In this document: positions 11,281-22,080 of the stretch, piece by piece
How the letters are laid out: every line of letters begins with the position of its first letter
Position numbering within the stretch: the first letter of the stretch is position 1
NCBI RefSeq assembly: GCF_028502605.1
Contig: NC_079232.1
Location: forward strand, 6,634,001-6,698,000
DNA length: 64,000 nucleotides
Direction of reading: 5' to 3'
DNA from: Trichoderma breve
Taxonomy: Eukaryota; Ascomycota; Sordariomycetes; Hypocreales; Hypocreaceae
Translations under genes and position numbers: made by a program
The notes under the pieces: model-generated
Databases searched by the model: none
What the model was told of the DNA's origin: nothing
The model's input: the letters and a program-made list of their open reading frames with translations, nothing else

Positions 11281-11453
11281 ACTTCTCCGAAACTGCGTCC
11301 ACCATTTATCGCAGCTCCCCTTTCAGAGGGGCCAATAAACCCAAGGACTTCATTTTATCCTTCATCATTCTTCATTTGTATTATTATACATATCTTAACT
11401 TTATTCTTTTTGGTATACAACCCGCCTTTTACGTACCATTCCTTGTCAGCAAC

Positions 11454-11966
11454 ATGGTCCGTCACACGAGTACAACCTGCCATGAGAGATTCCATTCCGC
11501 GGATTTTCAGGGACGTCGAGGGCGCACCGGGCCCAGCAGAGATTCTGGGCTTTTCCAACCATTAATAGGGGGGGAGGAGGAAGAGGAGGTTGAAGAAGGG
11601 GGGGAGGAGGGGAGAGGGGGAGAAGACAGACCCTTTTCGCCCAGTCGGAGGATCCTCGAAGGGCCGGGCCAAGATTCACGCCCGCCTGCAGGGTACATAG
11701 GCGGGGGGAGCTCGCAAGACGCAGAAGAAGCCCAGAGCTCCCCCCAGCCTCCAAAGCTCCATTTCTCGGGAAGGGGGCGGGGGGGCTCCGACGACACAGA
11801 GAAGCCTCCGAGCTCCCCCCGGGTCTCCAAGATGATGACTGGGTATGCAGGGAGAGAAAAGGATGCAGCTGCAGCTCTGGAGAAGGTGGCAGCGCACCAG
11901 CGTGCGAGTCGAGTCCAGCTCATGTCCAACCAACTATCAAGAGTTGCGTCACCATACAATTCATGA
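11454..11966 (+). CDS. Hypothetical low-complexity protein (170 aa)
   Basis: An ATG frame (MVRHTSTTCHERF...) encodes an acidic Glu/Gly-rich run (residues about 41-60) and then Ser/Pro/Gly-rich sequence. It ends with a short helical, charged stretch (REKDAAAALEKVAAHQRASR). A similar-length frame lies on the opposite strand, as expected from skewed low-complexity DNA. No domain is recognised; it may be real or a by-product of composition. Confidence 0.3.
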   Translation: MVRHTSTTCHERFHSADFQGRRGRTGPSRDSGLFQPLIGGEEEEEVEEGGEEGRGGEDRPFSPSRRILEGPGQDSRPPAGYIGGGSSQDAEEAQSSPQPPKLHFSGRGRGGSDDTEKPPSSPRVSKMMTGYAGREKDAAAALEKVAAHQRASRVQLMSNQLSRVASPYNS

Positions 11967-13084
11967 TTGGAGGATCTATTGAGGCCTCAAGCCACCATCT
12001 ACCTCTCCTTCGAACGCAGAAAAGCTGATTGCTAGGGTAGGTAGATAGCAATACTCAAATACTGCTTTATTTACTTCAACATGCTCATCCAGTGCCTTTC
12101 AATATCGAATGCAATTATCTTGTGCGATTCAAAGCAGAGAACTTGAACATTCATTTCGAACTTTGACAGAAGAAGTATTGAGAATTGTTGCTCGCCCCTA
12201 GCAATTTTCTCACCAGCATTCTTTTGCTCGAGGCAAAAGCTGGATGTTGTTATTACTAGGGAGAGCGTTTTTATTACGGGAGACTCGACCGTTTTTACAT
12301 TGTGCGCTCCGTACACTCTATGCCTTTCTTTCTGCCTTTCTTTCCTTTAAGTGCGGTAGAAGCAAGGTTTGGACATTGTCTTTTATCTGACTAGCTGTCA
12401 TAGATTATTGACTTTTTCTGAATAGGGGCTTTCTATATTCGATGGGGAAGTGCTCTCAATTACGACCGCAAACCCGTTGAGATCGCCATGAGTAACACGG
12501 CTACACGTTCAAAGAGGATGGAACTTGAGCTTCAATGGCCAGCCACGCTTCCGGTGAAGTGAAGAGAACTGAGGCTGGAGATTGGCTCTTGTTTAGGGGC
12601 GTGCTAGATCCCGTTTCGATGCCCCGCCCACATCGCAACCGCTCGTACTCACATTATCGCCACCTTGGGCTTATAATGTGGAGAGATAGGGACGGTGTTG
12701 ATCGATCCATCGCGATCTCACGGAGAGAAGCATCCGAAAGGTATGTCAATACAATATCGAATATAATCACGCCAAGAGTAGCTTTTGGCGCTCGGGGAGT
12801 ATTTGGTCATATAAGATTAATGCAGCAATTAACCTCGTCATAGTTATGAAGCCGTGTGTCGCCCGTCTTACAAAGTGTCAAGTTTACGATGCGATAACGT
12901 CACGACCTCATCAGCATTTTGAAATCAGGCTCTCCTCATTCGTCGCATCGAATCGACAAGGCATCATGTGTATTTTCTCAAGATTCATGAGACGTTGGCT
13001 ATATAACACCTGGCGTTGAACAGGCTCGGCCTTGTATCCGCTCAATATGCTCTCAAATCGAGACATATCACACTTCAACTAAGA
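11967..13084. other. Intergenic region upstream of the hemerythrin gene
   Basis: No gene is seen. A 102-codon frame at 12535-12843 lacks a family signature. The last 100 bases form the promoter and leader of the hemerythrin-like gene. Confidence 0.55.
12999..13007 (+). promoter_or_regulatory. Candidate TATA box of the hemerythrin-like gene
   Basis: CTATATAAC lies about 80 nt upstream of the proposed ATG at 13085. Motif and distance suit a core promoter; nothing more supports it. Confidence 0.45.
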
Positions 13085-13831
13085 ATGTTTAGTGTGCGCA
13101 CCGCTTCTCTCCAGTTGCGCCAGTGTAGCAAATATTTCTCTCCTTTACTTGCCAGTCGAAGCATTCAACAGGCTGTCAGAATGTCTACCATCTCCGAGGT
13201 AATCATCAAAGATCACCGTGAGCTCGAAGAGTACTACAATGAAGTGGTGAACAATCCGGGAAATCACGATCATCAAGACCGTTATGGAAACCAATTCACC
13301 TGGGAGTTAGCCCGCCATTCTGTTGGTGAAGAGCTAGTGGTCTATCCTGCACTCGAGAAATACCTAGGTGAGAAAGGCAAAGGCATGGCAGAGGAAGATC
13401 GAAAGGAACACGCCGTGGTAAGTTTTTGACCGACCACACATGTCAGTCGTGAAGATGAGTTATTGATGACGCCGATGCAGGTTAAGGAGTTGCTCAAAGC
13501 CTTCCAGAACATGGAGGCTTCTGACCCAGACTATGTCAAGCAGCTGCAGAAACTCTGGGGCCCTCTCTCGGAGCACATCAAGGAGGAGGAGGAGCGGGAC
13601 TTGCCTATTTTAGAAGAGAAGCTCCAGACTGTCGAAGGAGAATCAGCATCCATGGCCACGTCTTTTGGTTGGACCAAGGCCTTTGTGCCGACTCGCAGCC
13701 ACCCGAGCGCTGGTGAACATCCGCCGTTTGAGACTGCCATGGGACTGCTTGCTGCGCCAATCGATCACGTTGCTGACCTTTTCCGCAAGTTTCCCAACAA
13801 GAAGGTGTCTCCAAATCCTTCCACTGAGTAA
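13085..13831 (+). CDS. Hemerythrin (HHE) domain protein with mitochondrial-type presequence
   Basis: Exons 13085-13417 and 13481-13831 encode 227 aa; the 63-nt intron joins Val-Val in phase. The ATG at 13085 is the first in frame. Residues 1-38 are rich in Arg, Ser and Gln with no acidic residue (MFSVRTASLQLRQCSKYF), as in mitochondrial presequences; a second start at MSTISEV (nt 13181) would give a cytosolic form. The four-helix HHE core shows IIKDHRELEEYY, RHSVGEELVVYPALE, EDRKEHAVVKELL and LSEHIKEEEERDLPILEE, which supply the His and Glu ligands of a di-iron site. Such proteins bind O2, NO or iron. It is convergent with the GT20 gene, 193 nt away. Confidence 0.88.
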
Positions 13832-14024
13832 CTTTGTCAAGTGTTTCAGTTATATTAGGTGCAATGTTCTTATTTTCACACGATGATGTGGAGGCTTTTG
13901 TACTGTTCACGGTTTGAATTATGTGTAACTGAGCTGCTGGAGTGTATACACTGAAACTCTATTGCTTGAATCTCACGCTCATTCTATCTTCTTCTGGCTA
14001 ACATTGTAAGAAAGACTGTCGTCT

Positions 14025-16016
14025 CTATCTATTGCTATGGCTCTCGTCAAGTTTGAGCACTTTGATCAGTCGTCGCAGCATGGTGCTAACGCAAAGCTGA
14101 ACGTTTCCCTCCACAACGCGCTGATACAGAGCCCTGTGCATACGATTCCGTTGTTTCTGCGACATCTTCAAAGCATTGTTCATCTCGTCAGCCACTTGAC
14201 CAACGTCCCAAGGATTGATCCGGATTGCTTCCTCCAAGCTACTGGCTGTCCCGCTGAACTCTGAAATGATGAGTGGCCCGTGGCTCTCTCGTTGACAAGC
14301 GACATATTCTAGACTTGTCGTGCTCATGCCTTCTCGCACACATGTGTTGACAGCGATATCTCCAAGTCGTAAAACGGCAAAATACTCGTCTTGAGATAGT
14401 CTTTGGGTGTGTATCTGAACGGGGGTGAAGTCGAGAGAGCCGTAGGTCTGATTGATCGAGCTGGCCAAGTCGTTGACCTGGCGCGCATAGAGGATATTAT
14501 CGCCGTCATCGTCTTCCACTGTAGCCGGGCTTGTGATTTGCACCAGGACGACGTGGTGCCGCCAACTTGGATATCGGTCGAGGAAGCATTCGAAAGCCTG
14601 GAGCTTCTTGTGTACTCCTCCGAAGCGGCTCATTGGGTCGCAGCCAATGATAACCTTTTTCCCCTTGTGTAGCTTGCGCAGTTCCTCATGCATTTTGTCG
14701 ACTGCCGGTGAGAAACCTAGAGTTGTTATCTTGGAAATATTGATTCCTGAAGGGAGCACAGTCAGATGAACCCGTCCTCTGGTGCTTTCAACCCATCCTT
14801 TGTTGGCAGTGTAGCCAAGAATTCTGGTGCAAGAGTTGGCAAAGTGCTGCAAAAAGTGGAAGGCTTGAAAGCAGATCAGATCGGATCCAAGAATTCCGTT
14901 CAATATTTGCTCTCGCCGGTGCAAGCATCGAATGAGCTCGCTAGATGGGAAAGGCGACTCGAGGAAGAAGACGATGTGCATATCTGGATGGCGCTGCCGA
15001 AGGAGTTCTGGCAGAAGCATCAAGTAGTGGTCGTGAACCACGACTATGTCGCCCGGTTTATATACTTCACAGATTCTATCTGCAAACGCCTTATTCGTTC
15101 GGTGGTAGTCGTCCCACCTAATATCCGCCTGACGACCATCTGTTGGAGGACGTTGCTTATAATGGAACAACGCACAGAGATCATGTTCGGCATAGCGCCT
15201 CCATCTTGATTGCTGCTTCAGCTTGATTCCACCATCCTTAATATCGCAGTCGTCTGCAAGCCAGACTGGCAAGGTCCGGATGTGGTCATTATATAGCTTC
15301 TCTTCAAGGGCTGCTTTGCTGTTGCGGGAAATGTATGTCTCTCCAGAAACGATGTCGTCGTTGCCTTGTGAGTGTCCGCCAAGCGAGGTAGTCGTTGACA
15401 CCGGGATGGATTCTTGGAGTTGCTCATGCGAGGAAGAAGCATCATCTGACACAGGGTATATCTCTCCAGTCCACGCGATGACTGTGTGATCCCATGGACT
15501 CTCTTTCGAGGAGAGATATGCGAGCGAGTCTAGATGGGTGGAACAATGGTGCTTATGTTCTAATTCCTGCTCAATGTTAGTTGCGTATTCCATCGGCTTG
15601 CTGTGGCTTGGGAGACTTGCCCATTTCCCTCCTTTGCGATATCGCAGTAGCTGAGGTAGAGTAAACGTGGCGGAGAGGACAGTCCCGCTTAAAAAAACTT
15701 CGCCCTGCCCCGATCCAGTGAGAATCCCATCACCAAATGGGGGCACAGCAGACGACTGAGCAAGCGCCTTGTTGGCTGGTCGTCGAGGGAAATACTCTTG
15801 TCTGCCAGGTTGAGATTGGATCACCCTTGGCGTTGGAATTCCCATTGGGGTTGGGATCCCGTCGTTGGGGTCGCCATAAGTGCCCTGGGAGATTCCTGGG
15901 GTAACCGGGATGCTGGTGATGGCCTCAGATTCATGTGGCGGAAGGAATGATTCAGTCCGTTGCTGAACAGCTGGTCTATTCGGAAGACGCTGTGTCGAGT
16001 AGGGCGTGCCAGACAT
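14025..16016 (-). CDS. GT20 trehalose-6-phosphate synthase-like regulatory paralogue, probably inactive
   Basis: A single exon encodes 663 aa from ATG 16016 (a longer frame upstream has no ATG). Residues about 1-110 are Pro/Thr-rich (PTPMGIPTPRV), like the N-terminal regions of Tsl1/Tps3 regulatory subunits. A GT20 domain follows: VVVHDHYLMLLPELL, FPSSELIRCLHRREQIL, GSDLICFQAF, REGMSTTSLEYVACQ and NPWDVGQVADEM. In the loop that is RLDYIKG in active synthases this protein reads P461-M-S-R-F-G466-G, so both the Arg and the Lys that contact UDP-glucose phosphates are lost. The C-terminal phosphatase-type domain of Tps2/Tps3/Tsl1 is absent. I infer a regulatory or orphan pseudoenzyme of the trehalose complex. 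Confidence 0.85.
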   Translation of the reverse strand: MSGTPYSTQRLPNRPAVQQRTESFLPPHESEAITSIPVTPGISQGTYGDPNDGIPTPMGIPTPRVIQSQPGRQEYFPRRPANKALAQSSAVPPFGDGILTGSGQGEVFLSGTVLSATFTLPQLLRYRKGGKWASLPSHSKPMEYATNIEQELEHKHHCSTHLDSLAYLSSKESPWDHTVIAWTGEIYPVSDDASSSHEQLQESIPVSTTTSLGGHSQGNDDIVSGETYISRNSKAALEEKLYNDHIRTLPVWLADDCDIKDGGIKLKQQSRWRRYAEHDLCALFHYKQRPPTDGRQADIRWDDYHRTNKAFADRICEVYKPGDIVVVHDHYLMLLPELLRQRHPDMHIVFFLESPFPSSELIRCLHRREQILNGILGSDLICFQAFHFLQHFANSCTRILGYTANKGWVESTRGRVHLTVLPSGINISKITTLGFSPAVDKMHEELRKLHKGKKVIIGCDPMSRFGGVHKKLQAFECFLDRYPSWRHHVVLVQITSPATVEDDDGDNILYARQVNDLASSINQTYGSLDFTPVQIHTQRLSQDEYFAVLRLGDIAVNTCVREGMSTTSLEYVACQRESHGPLIISEFSGTASSLEEAIRINPWDVGQVADEMNNALKMSQKQRNRMHRALYQRVVEGNVQLCVSTMLRRLIKVLKLDESHSNR

Positions 16017-17022
16017 TTTATATGCGAGTAGCACACAAAGCTCAATACCAAGAGTGTAATGTAGATGTAAAAGATGTAAAAGAACTCATGTAAACGTCGC
16101 AGAAAACCAAATATCCTTGGGAATATTTAAAGTTTGAGAATGTAGATCTGTTATCTTGAAGTCATCTGGAAGGTAACTGCCCTGTTGTTACTTGCTCACA
16201 AGAGTGGGGATCGACTTGGTGGAATAAAAGCTTCATTATATGAGGAAGGTTAGTCTCGAGCCTCAACCAGGGACGACCCGAATATTTTGACAACGCAATT
16301 CAATGTCAATGGCTAATTGGCCCAAATGATTTTAACTAGTGACGATCTTGGAGGATGAAGGAATAGTTTTCGTGACTATTGGCTGTGATGATTACCGGAG
16401 CACTTCCACCGAAGAAGAGGTCGTTGACGTCAACCCTAGTCATGTTTATGTGTTACAGGGTAGCCCGCCAAGCCCCCTAGGAAGATGAAGACAGGAGCAC
16501 AATCGAGATAGTAAGGAGATGCAAGAAGCATTGATGAAAAAAAATCGAGACGAGAAATTTTTTTGCTTGCTGCTGTTTGATGACGGGATTATGAACGCAC
16601 GATCTGGCGTCCGAGCGGTGGCGGTAAGACGATTCTCTCCGGCGTTGGTTACTCTGTTTCAGATCCCGCCGCCACTAGAATGAACTGGCCGTGACTTCAC
16701 TCTACTGGTACCAATCTGACGATGTGGCAATGGAGCTGTCGCACAAGATGATTTGGTATGACAGAGGAATGTAAGATAGTTTGAAGAAGGCTGATTCCGA
16801 ATCTCACCTTATCTTTCTTATCACGATGGAGCCGCTTCTGATGCAAACACTTGAGCATTCGATGCTCACCAGATAGGAGCTTTACTTTCACGTTTCAACG
16901 TATTGCTCATGTCACATCCTAGAAGTATACAGCTCCCTTGAAAAAATTTAAAAACATTCTATATAATTTCGAACTCCTCTACTCTAACGACTCCAACGCC
17001 GTTGGTATTTCCATCCTGCTCT
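16017..17022. other. Intergenic region upstream of the GT20 gene
   Basis: This kilobase lies between the start of the GT20 gene and the stop of the SDR gene, both on the minus strand. It holds AT-rich sequence and short frames without recognisable content. Confidence 0.55.
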
Positions 17023-18103
17023 TCACCAGGCTGTATGCCCACCGTCGATAACCAGGTTGCTCCCAGTCATAAACGTGCTGGCATTGCTCATGAGGAACAA
17101 TCCAGCACCCTTAAACTCGCTCGTTTCCGCCAGCCGCCCCATCATGTTCTCTTGACTCCATGTCTCTCTCAAGCCCGGCACCTCTTCAAAATTCTTAAGA
17201 ACCATTGGCGTAACGATGTGTCCCGGGCTCAAGCAGTTGACGCGGATACCGCCCTCGCCGTTCGCTTTGACGGAGCTCCATTCCATGGCAAGATTTCGTG
17301 CCAACTGTATCAGCGCTGCCTTCGAGGAGTTATATGCCGATGAAAAAAGGCCCTTGTTTGCCACGGAACCAGACATGCTGGCCACCAAGCAGATGCTCCC
17401 GCGGCTTTTATACTTCAGCATCATTCTGGCTGCTGCCTGAGCCGTCATAAATGCCGCTGTATAGTTGGTTTGTATCATTTTGTTTACGTCTTCTGCCGTG
17501 TAGTCTATGGCAGGGGTAAGCTGCTGTATACCGGCAGCAGCAATGACGCCTTGTATCCCTCCATTCTCAGAAGCAATCTCTTCCATGAGTCTGTTGAGTT
17601 CAGCCGTGTTGTTCACATCCAGTTGTTTATACTCCAACGTGCCGCCCCATTCAGGAACGACGCGCTGCTGAGCTCTTTGCCATTCTTGATCAGGCTCTGG
17701 TAATCGATCAAGGCAGTAAACTGTGCAACAGTCAGATATATGAAACATTTCTCCACGAGAAGAAGTGCACATAGATACCTTTGCCGCCTGCCTCAACAAG
17801 TGCTTCTGCAAGGGCCAAGCCCAAGCCTCGAGCACCTCCTGTAACGACAAATGCATTGCCAGCAAGATCAAAGTCAGAAAATCTCTTGGTACCGACTGAA
17901 GCCTCCTTTGGTAGTCCAGTAACGCTGGTACCGCTCTCGCCGGCTGTAGTATAGCAGCGCCCGTTATGGCGAGAGACTACCGATGCTTTGGATGCTGTAA
18001 GGCTTGCTTTGCTAGTAGCTGCTGGCCATCTTCTTAGCCCTGCAGTTGGCACTCTGCAGCGACCTAGAGAATTGAGACAAGGAGAAATTAGTTTTGTAGA
18101 CAT
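17023..18103 (-). CDS. Short-chain dehydrogenase/reductase, polyol-dehydrogenase-like, mitochondrial-type
   Basis: Exons 18103-17779 and 17720-17023 encode 340 aa; the intron joins G|TT to give Val. The first about 55 residues are basic, Ser/Ala/Thr-rich and free of acidic residues (RWPAATSKASLTASKASVVS), as in a mitochondrial presequence. The classical SDR core has TGGARGLG (NADP(H) loop), an AAAG in place of NNAG, Ser in SMSGSV, YNSSK as the catalytic Tyr/Lys and a PGHIVTPM segment. Overall pattern resembles fungal D-arabinitol/L-xylulose-type sugar-alcohol dehydrogenases; the exact substrate is inference. Confidence 0.85.
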
Positions 18104-20615
18104 TGATGCTGTCCTTAAGCGCCAAATCCCACAGCGATTCGTAATAGTTCGCAAGATGCATATAGGACGCTGTAATGGCAATTGTCGACTTCAAATATCC
18201 TTCATGCCAATTGCTATCACCATTTTCACTTATGCATATGCGACGTCATGATCTGCGGCATTCGTGTTTGGTCTTTGCCAAGAGCGGTAATGCTAGGTAC
18301 ATGTAATCGTAAGCAGCTGCAGAGAAATACGGATAAATGGCCATATTATCAAATAACTATAACTCGGAGCATTGGTTCCGCTCTGAAAGGGAAATCCGAG
18401 CTCATGCTGGTGGAGAATGCCGTTGAGTCTAAAGTTTGAGATAGGCAGCACAATTCTTTTCAGCTTACTGGGACCATGGTTCCATACTTGCCCCACAACG
18501 TTTGTAGATCATTCTTTGCTGACAACAACACACGTGTAATTAATTGGGTAGCGATGTGATATCAAGAGTATTCTATCATGCAGCCCGTGGGCTGATTCCT
18601 GCGAGTCAGGACGACTTCAATGGCTGTGGCCTCTTTCTGTAGATGCATTCTCGGAGAATAAGGTGCGTCGTGTAGGTATGAATCCGGATATAAGCGTTTA
18701 CCCGTACGTACAACTTCCGCAATGGAGGTTGCAACACCAAACTCGTACAAGTCGAGCAATTTCCGGGTCCTATCTGCGGTGGAAAGGGCCTGTTGCGTTT
18801 CTTCCATCGTGATGACTTTGCCGTTTTCCCGCAACATCTTGGAGGCCTTGTTATTTTGATGGGGTCGTCTCCATAGTTGTAAAAAGTATAATGTGATAGA
18901 AGAGACATATCAAGCAGAGGAAGCGTCGAAGACGCAATTCATCGTCACAGATTCGAGCTCGGGTAATCCAAGAAGCAGATATCCCCCATCTACCTTGGCT
19001 TGGCATGCGTCAAAGACTTGCCCTGGGCGCAAATGCCGCTGTGGCCTTCTGATGGACTGTGCTGGAAAATTCATCACGTACGATCGTTGAAGAGGCCTTT
19101 GCATAGGCTATTCCATGCAGGACCCATTTCTAGACTGATTCTGACGGCGTCTGTGTACGAAGTCGACATGGCCTTTCAAATCGATCGATCATCTCGCAGG
19201 TAGGAGTCGTCATAGTCGGGCTTGTAGAACGTGCTCGTGCTTGGAGGCAGAGGAATGCCGTTGGATTTTTTCTGCCCAGTGGTGAGAGAGATTCCAGAAG
19301 AGTAGCTGAGTCTTGCGGTTGGAGATAATTGCTCGAGCGGGGAACTATTCAACGGCAGTCGTTAGCAAAGATTGAATCAGCAGAGATCGAATCAGCAAGG
19401 ACTTGCGATAGACCGGCATTTGGATGTGCTGCAGCTCGCTACCAGAAGCCAGGCAGGCAGCTTCTTCGTCTCTGTCTCTGATGGCTTGGGCACAATTGGA
19501 ATTGGATCAAGAAGAAGGTGTACGGTCTGCCACCACGAGTTCATGCTGCTGCTGCTGCTGCTGCGTAATGAGAGCGGCTGCTTGCTCAGGTTCGTACCGG
19601 AGACATGGAGGGCTAGTCGACAGCATCTCTTAAAGGTGTAACTGAAACTGCCCAGGAAGTATCTACTACCCCTAGGTACGTACGATCTCGATAAAGATCT
19701 TGACAAGACGAAGATGACGACAGACTCTCGCTACCTCAGTAGGTAGTTGAACGACTCTTTCCCCTGGGCGACATGGTGAGGGGGTATCGCCTCCTTTCTT
19801 TGTTCAAGTCGACAGTGTACCATAATTGGATCCCATCTGTTCATCAACGACAAACGGATCTCGAGGTTTATCTGCTGCCTTGTTGTTCGTCATGTTCGTC
19901 ATTTCGATCGCACAAAGGCCAGATGCTTTCCCTGTCGGGAGTCGGGCGCTTCCTAGACGCAACATGATAGATCTTTGATGCTTCATACTGTACTGCTGGG
20001 ATACATCGTATGTCAAGACAGCCTGTGCTTGTGCCTTGAGAGAGAACATGCCACTACAATATTTTGAATCTACAGCTGCAAACGTCTGGCGTCCACTGAC
20101 AACACTTCTGTGTGCTGCGATACCCCACTCCAACTTCAAGTAGCTGCCACAGATTGTATAGAGCGTGGCTTGATCTCAGATCATGGATACTTGCGACTAT
20201 ACAGTAGCTAAATACATCCCCAGCATCATCTCTAGGTTGGACTTGTGCCGTATCGTAACGGCATTCCCCCCTCTGAGCAGATGCTGAGATGGCAGGCTCA
20301 GGGGTTCCAGACATCAACTGCCTTTACCCCTGATAGCCTGCCGAATACGACGACGAAGGATCTGGCTTGTGAGAGTACCTACCTGTAGCCGGCGAGTCTT
20401 GCAGAGCTCCTGCACTCAAAAGAACTCCCATTGGCGTTGTAATGCCCCTTCACCGCCTCCCCTAACTGTCATCCCACCCCTCCCTCAAAACTCTCCCCTC
20501 TCCCCTCTCCTCTCCCGTTTCCATTTCTTCCTCCACAAACTCATTGCTCTGCCACGAGCAATGTGTTTGCTTCTTCTTCTTTTACTTCTTCTGTTATTAT
20601 TCTTTTTTCATTCTT
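18104..20615. other. Gene-poor region with short decayed-looking frames
   Basis: Minus-strand stretches at 19104-18910 and 18837-18562 read in protein-like fashion but are broken by stops and frame changes. A (CTG)n run lies near 19543-19564. I could not assemble a gene or identify a family. Confidence 0.45.
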
Positions 20616-20960
20616 CCCACCTCCCCCGACGTCGTTCTCCCCCACAAAACGGGGGAGGTGGGAGAAAAAGAACATCAGCATCAACACACTGCACCTTTTC
20701 CCCCTCCCCCGACGTCGTTTCCCCCCCACAAAGAAGGGGGAGGGGGGAACACAAACATCAGCAGCAATCAACCGCCTTCTCTCCCTCTCTCCCTCCACCC
20801 ACAAGGCTCTCTCTCTCCCCTTCCACCCACAAAGCGGGGGAGGGGGAGAACAACAACATCGTTGACAACAACAAACCATTTCCTTTCTTGCTCTACCGAC
20901 GTCGTCTTCCCCCACAAAACCGAGCGGGAGAACAAGAACATCGGCGACAACAAAGTACTC
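20616..20960. repeat. Tandem GC-rich hairpin array with CGACGTCG in the loops
   Basis: Unit 1 has a perfect 13-bp inverted repeat, CCCACCTCCCCCG (20616-20628) against CGGGGGAGGTGGG (20650-20662). Unit 2 has CCCCCTCCCCC (20700-20710) against GGGGGAGGGGG (20736-20746). Unit 3 (about 20810-20850) and unit 4 (about 20900-20935) are less regular. Units 1, 2 and 4 contain CGACGTCGT; all share CCCACAAA followed by GGAGAACA.CAACATC-like sequence. Strong pyrimidine/purine asymmetry keeps several frames open by chance. Confidence 0.8.
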
Positions 20961-22080
20961 CCTTTCTTTGTGTTCCTGCCCCTCGATGCCACTCTTAGGT
21001 GCGTATATTCTTTGTTTTTCTTCGTCTCTCATTCACAGTGCTAATAGCTCATGCGAAACAGAGTTCAAAACCACAGCCACAGCTTTTTCATTCCGGCTGC
21101 TGTCGTTAGACACCGGTACTCGCAACACATACACCACCCTCAGCTCACTGCAGCTGAAGACGTTACCAAGACCACAACGAGACATACATGCCCACCACCA
21201 AGCTACATCACCTCGGTTGGCTCCAGAGGAGTGTAAGAACCAATTCGGGGACCTGGCGATGCAAACTGGTTGCGAATATCTGTGCTTCAGAAGTAAGTTC
21301 TACCCACGCCAGATCATTGCAAATGGCCTAACAAATTTACCAGACTGCTACTTGATTGAACCATCTGGACTGGATGACAGCTCGCTCACCTCGATTCACA
21401 ATGCTGAGTCGAGCGGCAAAGCGTCTACGGAGACAACAGATGGCTTCACACATTTCGAAGGAAAGATGCCTTGGGGCATTAGCATTGTGAGACTCCATGC
21501 GCCAGTATCTTGGCATTTGTTCATGAAGCTAATGGTATATAGCAAGACGAGGAGGTCTCTACAAGTCTTTCTTTCGCCCCCGTCTCTCCTACTTTGCCTT
21601 TGCCCGCTGCCTGGTTGGCACTGGTGCAAAATTCCCTTAGACAACCACCACAATCTCTACTCGGCCAACTAACTCAGCCCTCGTCAGCATTTGGACAATT
21701 CACACAACTAATCTCGGCTCTCTCCACGCTTGGGGTCAAGCTTTGCCCGTTTGGTGCGCCGGTTTGTAATTGTCCCTTAGCCAAACACAGCAATCTAGTC
21801 CATTCGGACATTCAGAGAAGTTCAGGCATCCTAGCTTGAACAAACCTGAATCTTTTCAACTTTCCAGCGAGGACTAGCTCAAGTTCCTTGGATATCGCAC
21901 TCTCATTCCAGTTGAAAGTATGAGTGAAAAAGATAGAGTCAGATTGGGAGACATTCCAGTTGGAAATGTGAGTGATCAAGAGGAGAGTCAGATTGGCAGT
22001 TGGTTCAAAGGAAGACTTGGGGGTGTATCATTGCTGAGACGATGGGAGAATAGTAATCGAAAGTCAGACTAGAATGGCTG
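20961..22080 (+). pseudogene. Possible decayed FG-rich (nucleoporin-like) gene
   Basis: Between about 21600 and 21850 the plus strand encodes, over shifting frames, fragments such as QPPQSLLGQLTQPSSAFGQF, CPFGAPV and QQSSPFGHSEKF, like an FG-nucleoporin linker. Stops occur where CpA to TpA changes would explain them (CAACTAACTCAG). At 21905-22000 two 47-bp units repeat (CATTCCAGTTG.AA.TGAGTGA and AGAGTCAGATTGG). No intact gene could be assembled and homology is from motif reading only. Confidence 0.25.

Noticed and set aside
18562..19104. Protein-like minus-strand frames (FDACQAKVDGGYLLLGLPEL and similar)
   Set aside because: Interrupted by stops; no splice model joins them and no family could be named.
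20369..21044. Several overlapping frames of 100-209 codons on both strands
   Set aside because: They are kept open by the pyrimidine/purine-skewed hairpin repeats and consist of low-complexity Pro/Ser/Arg sequence.
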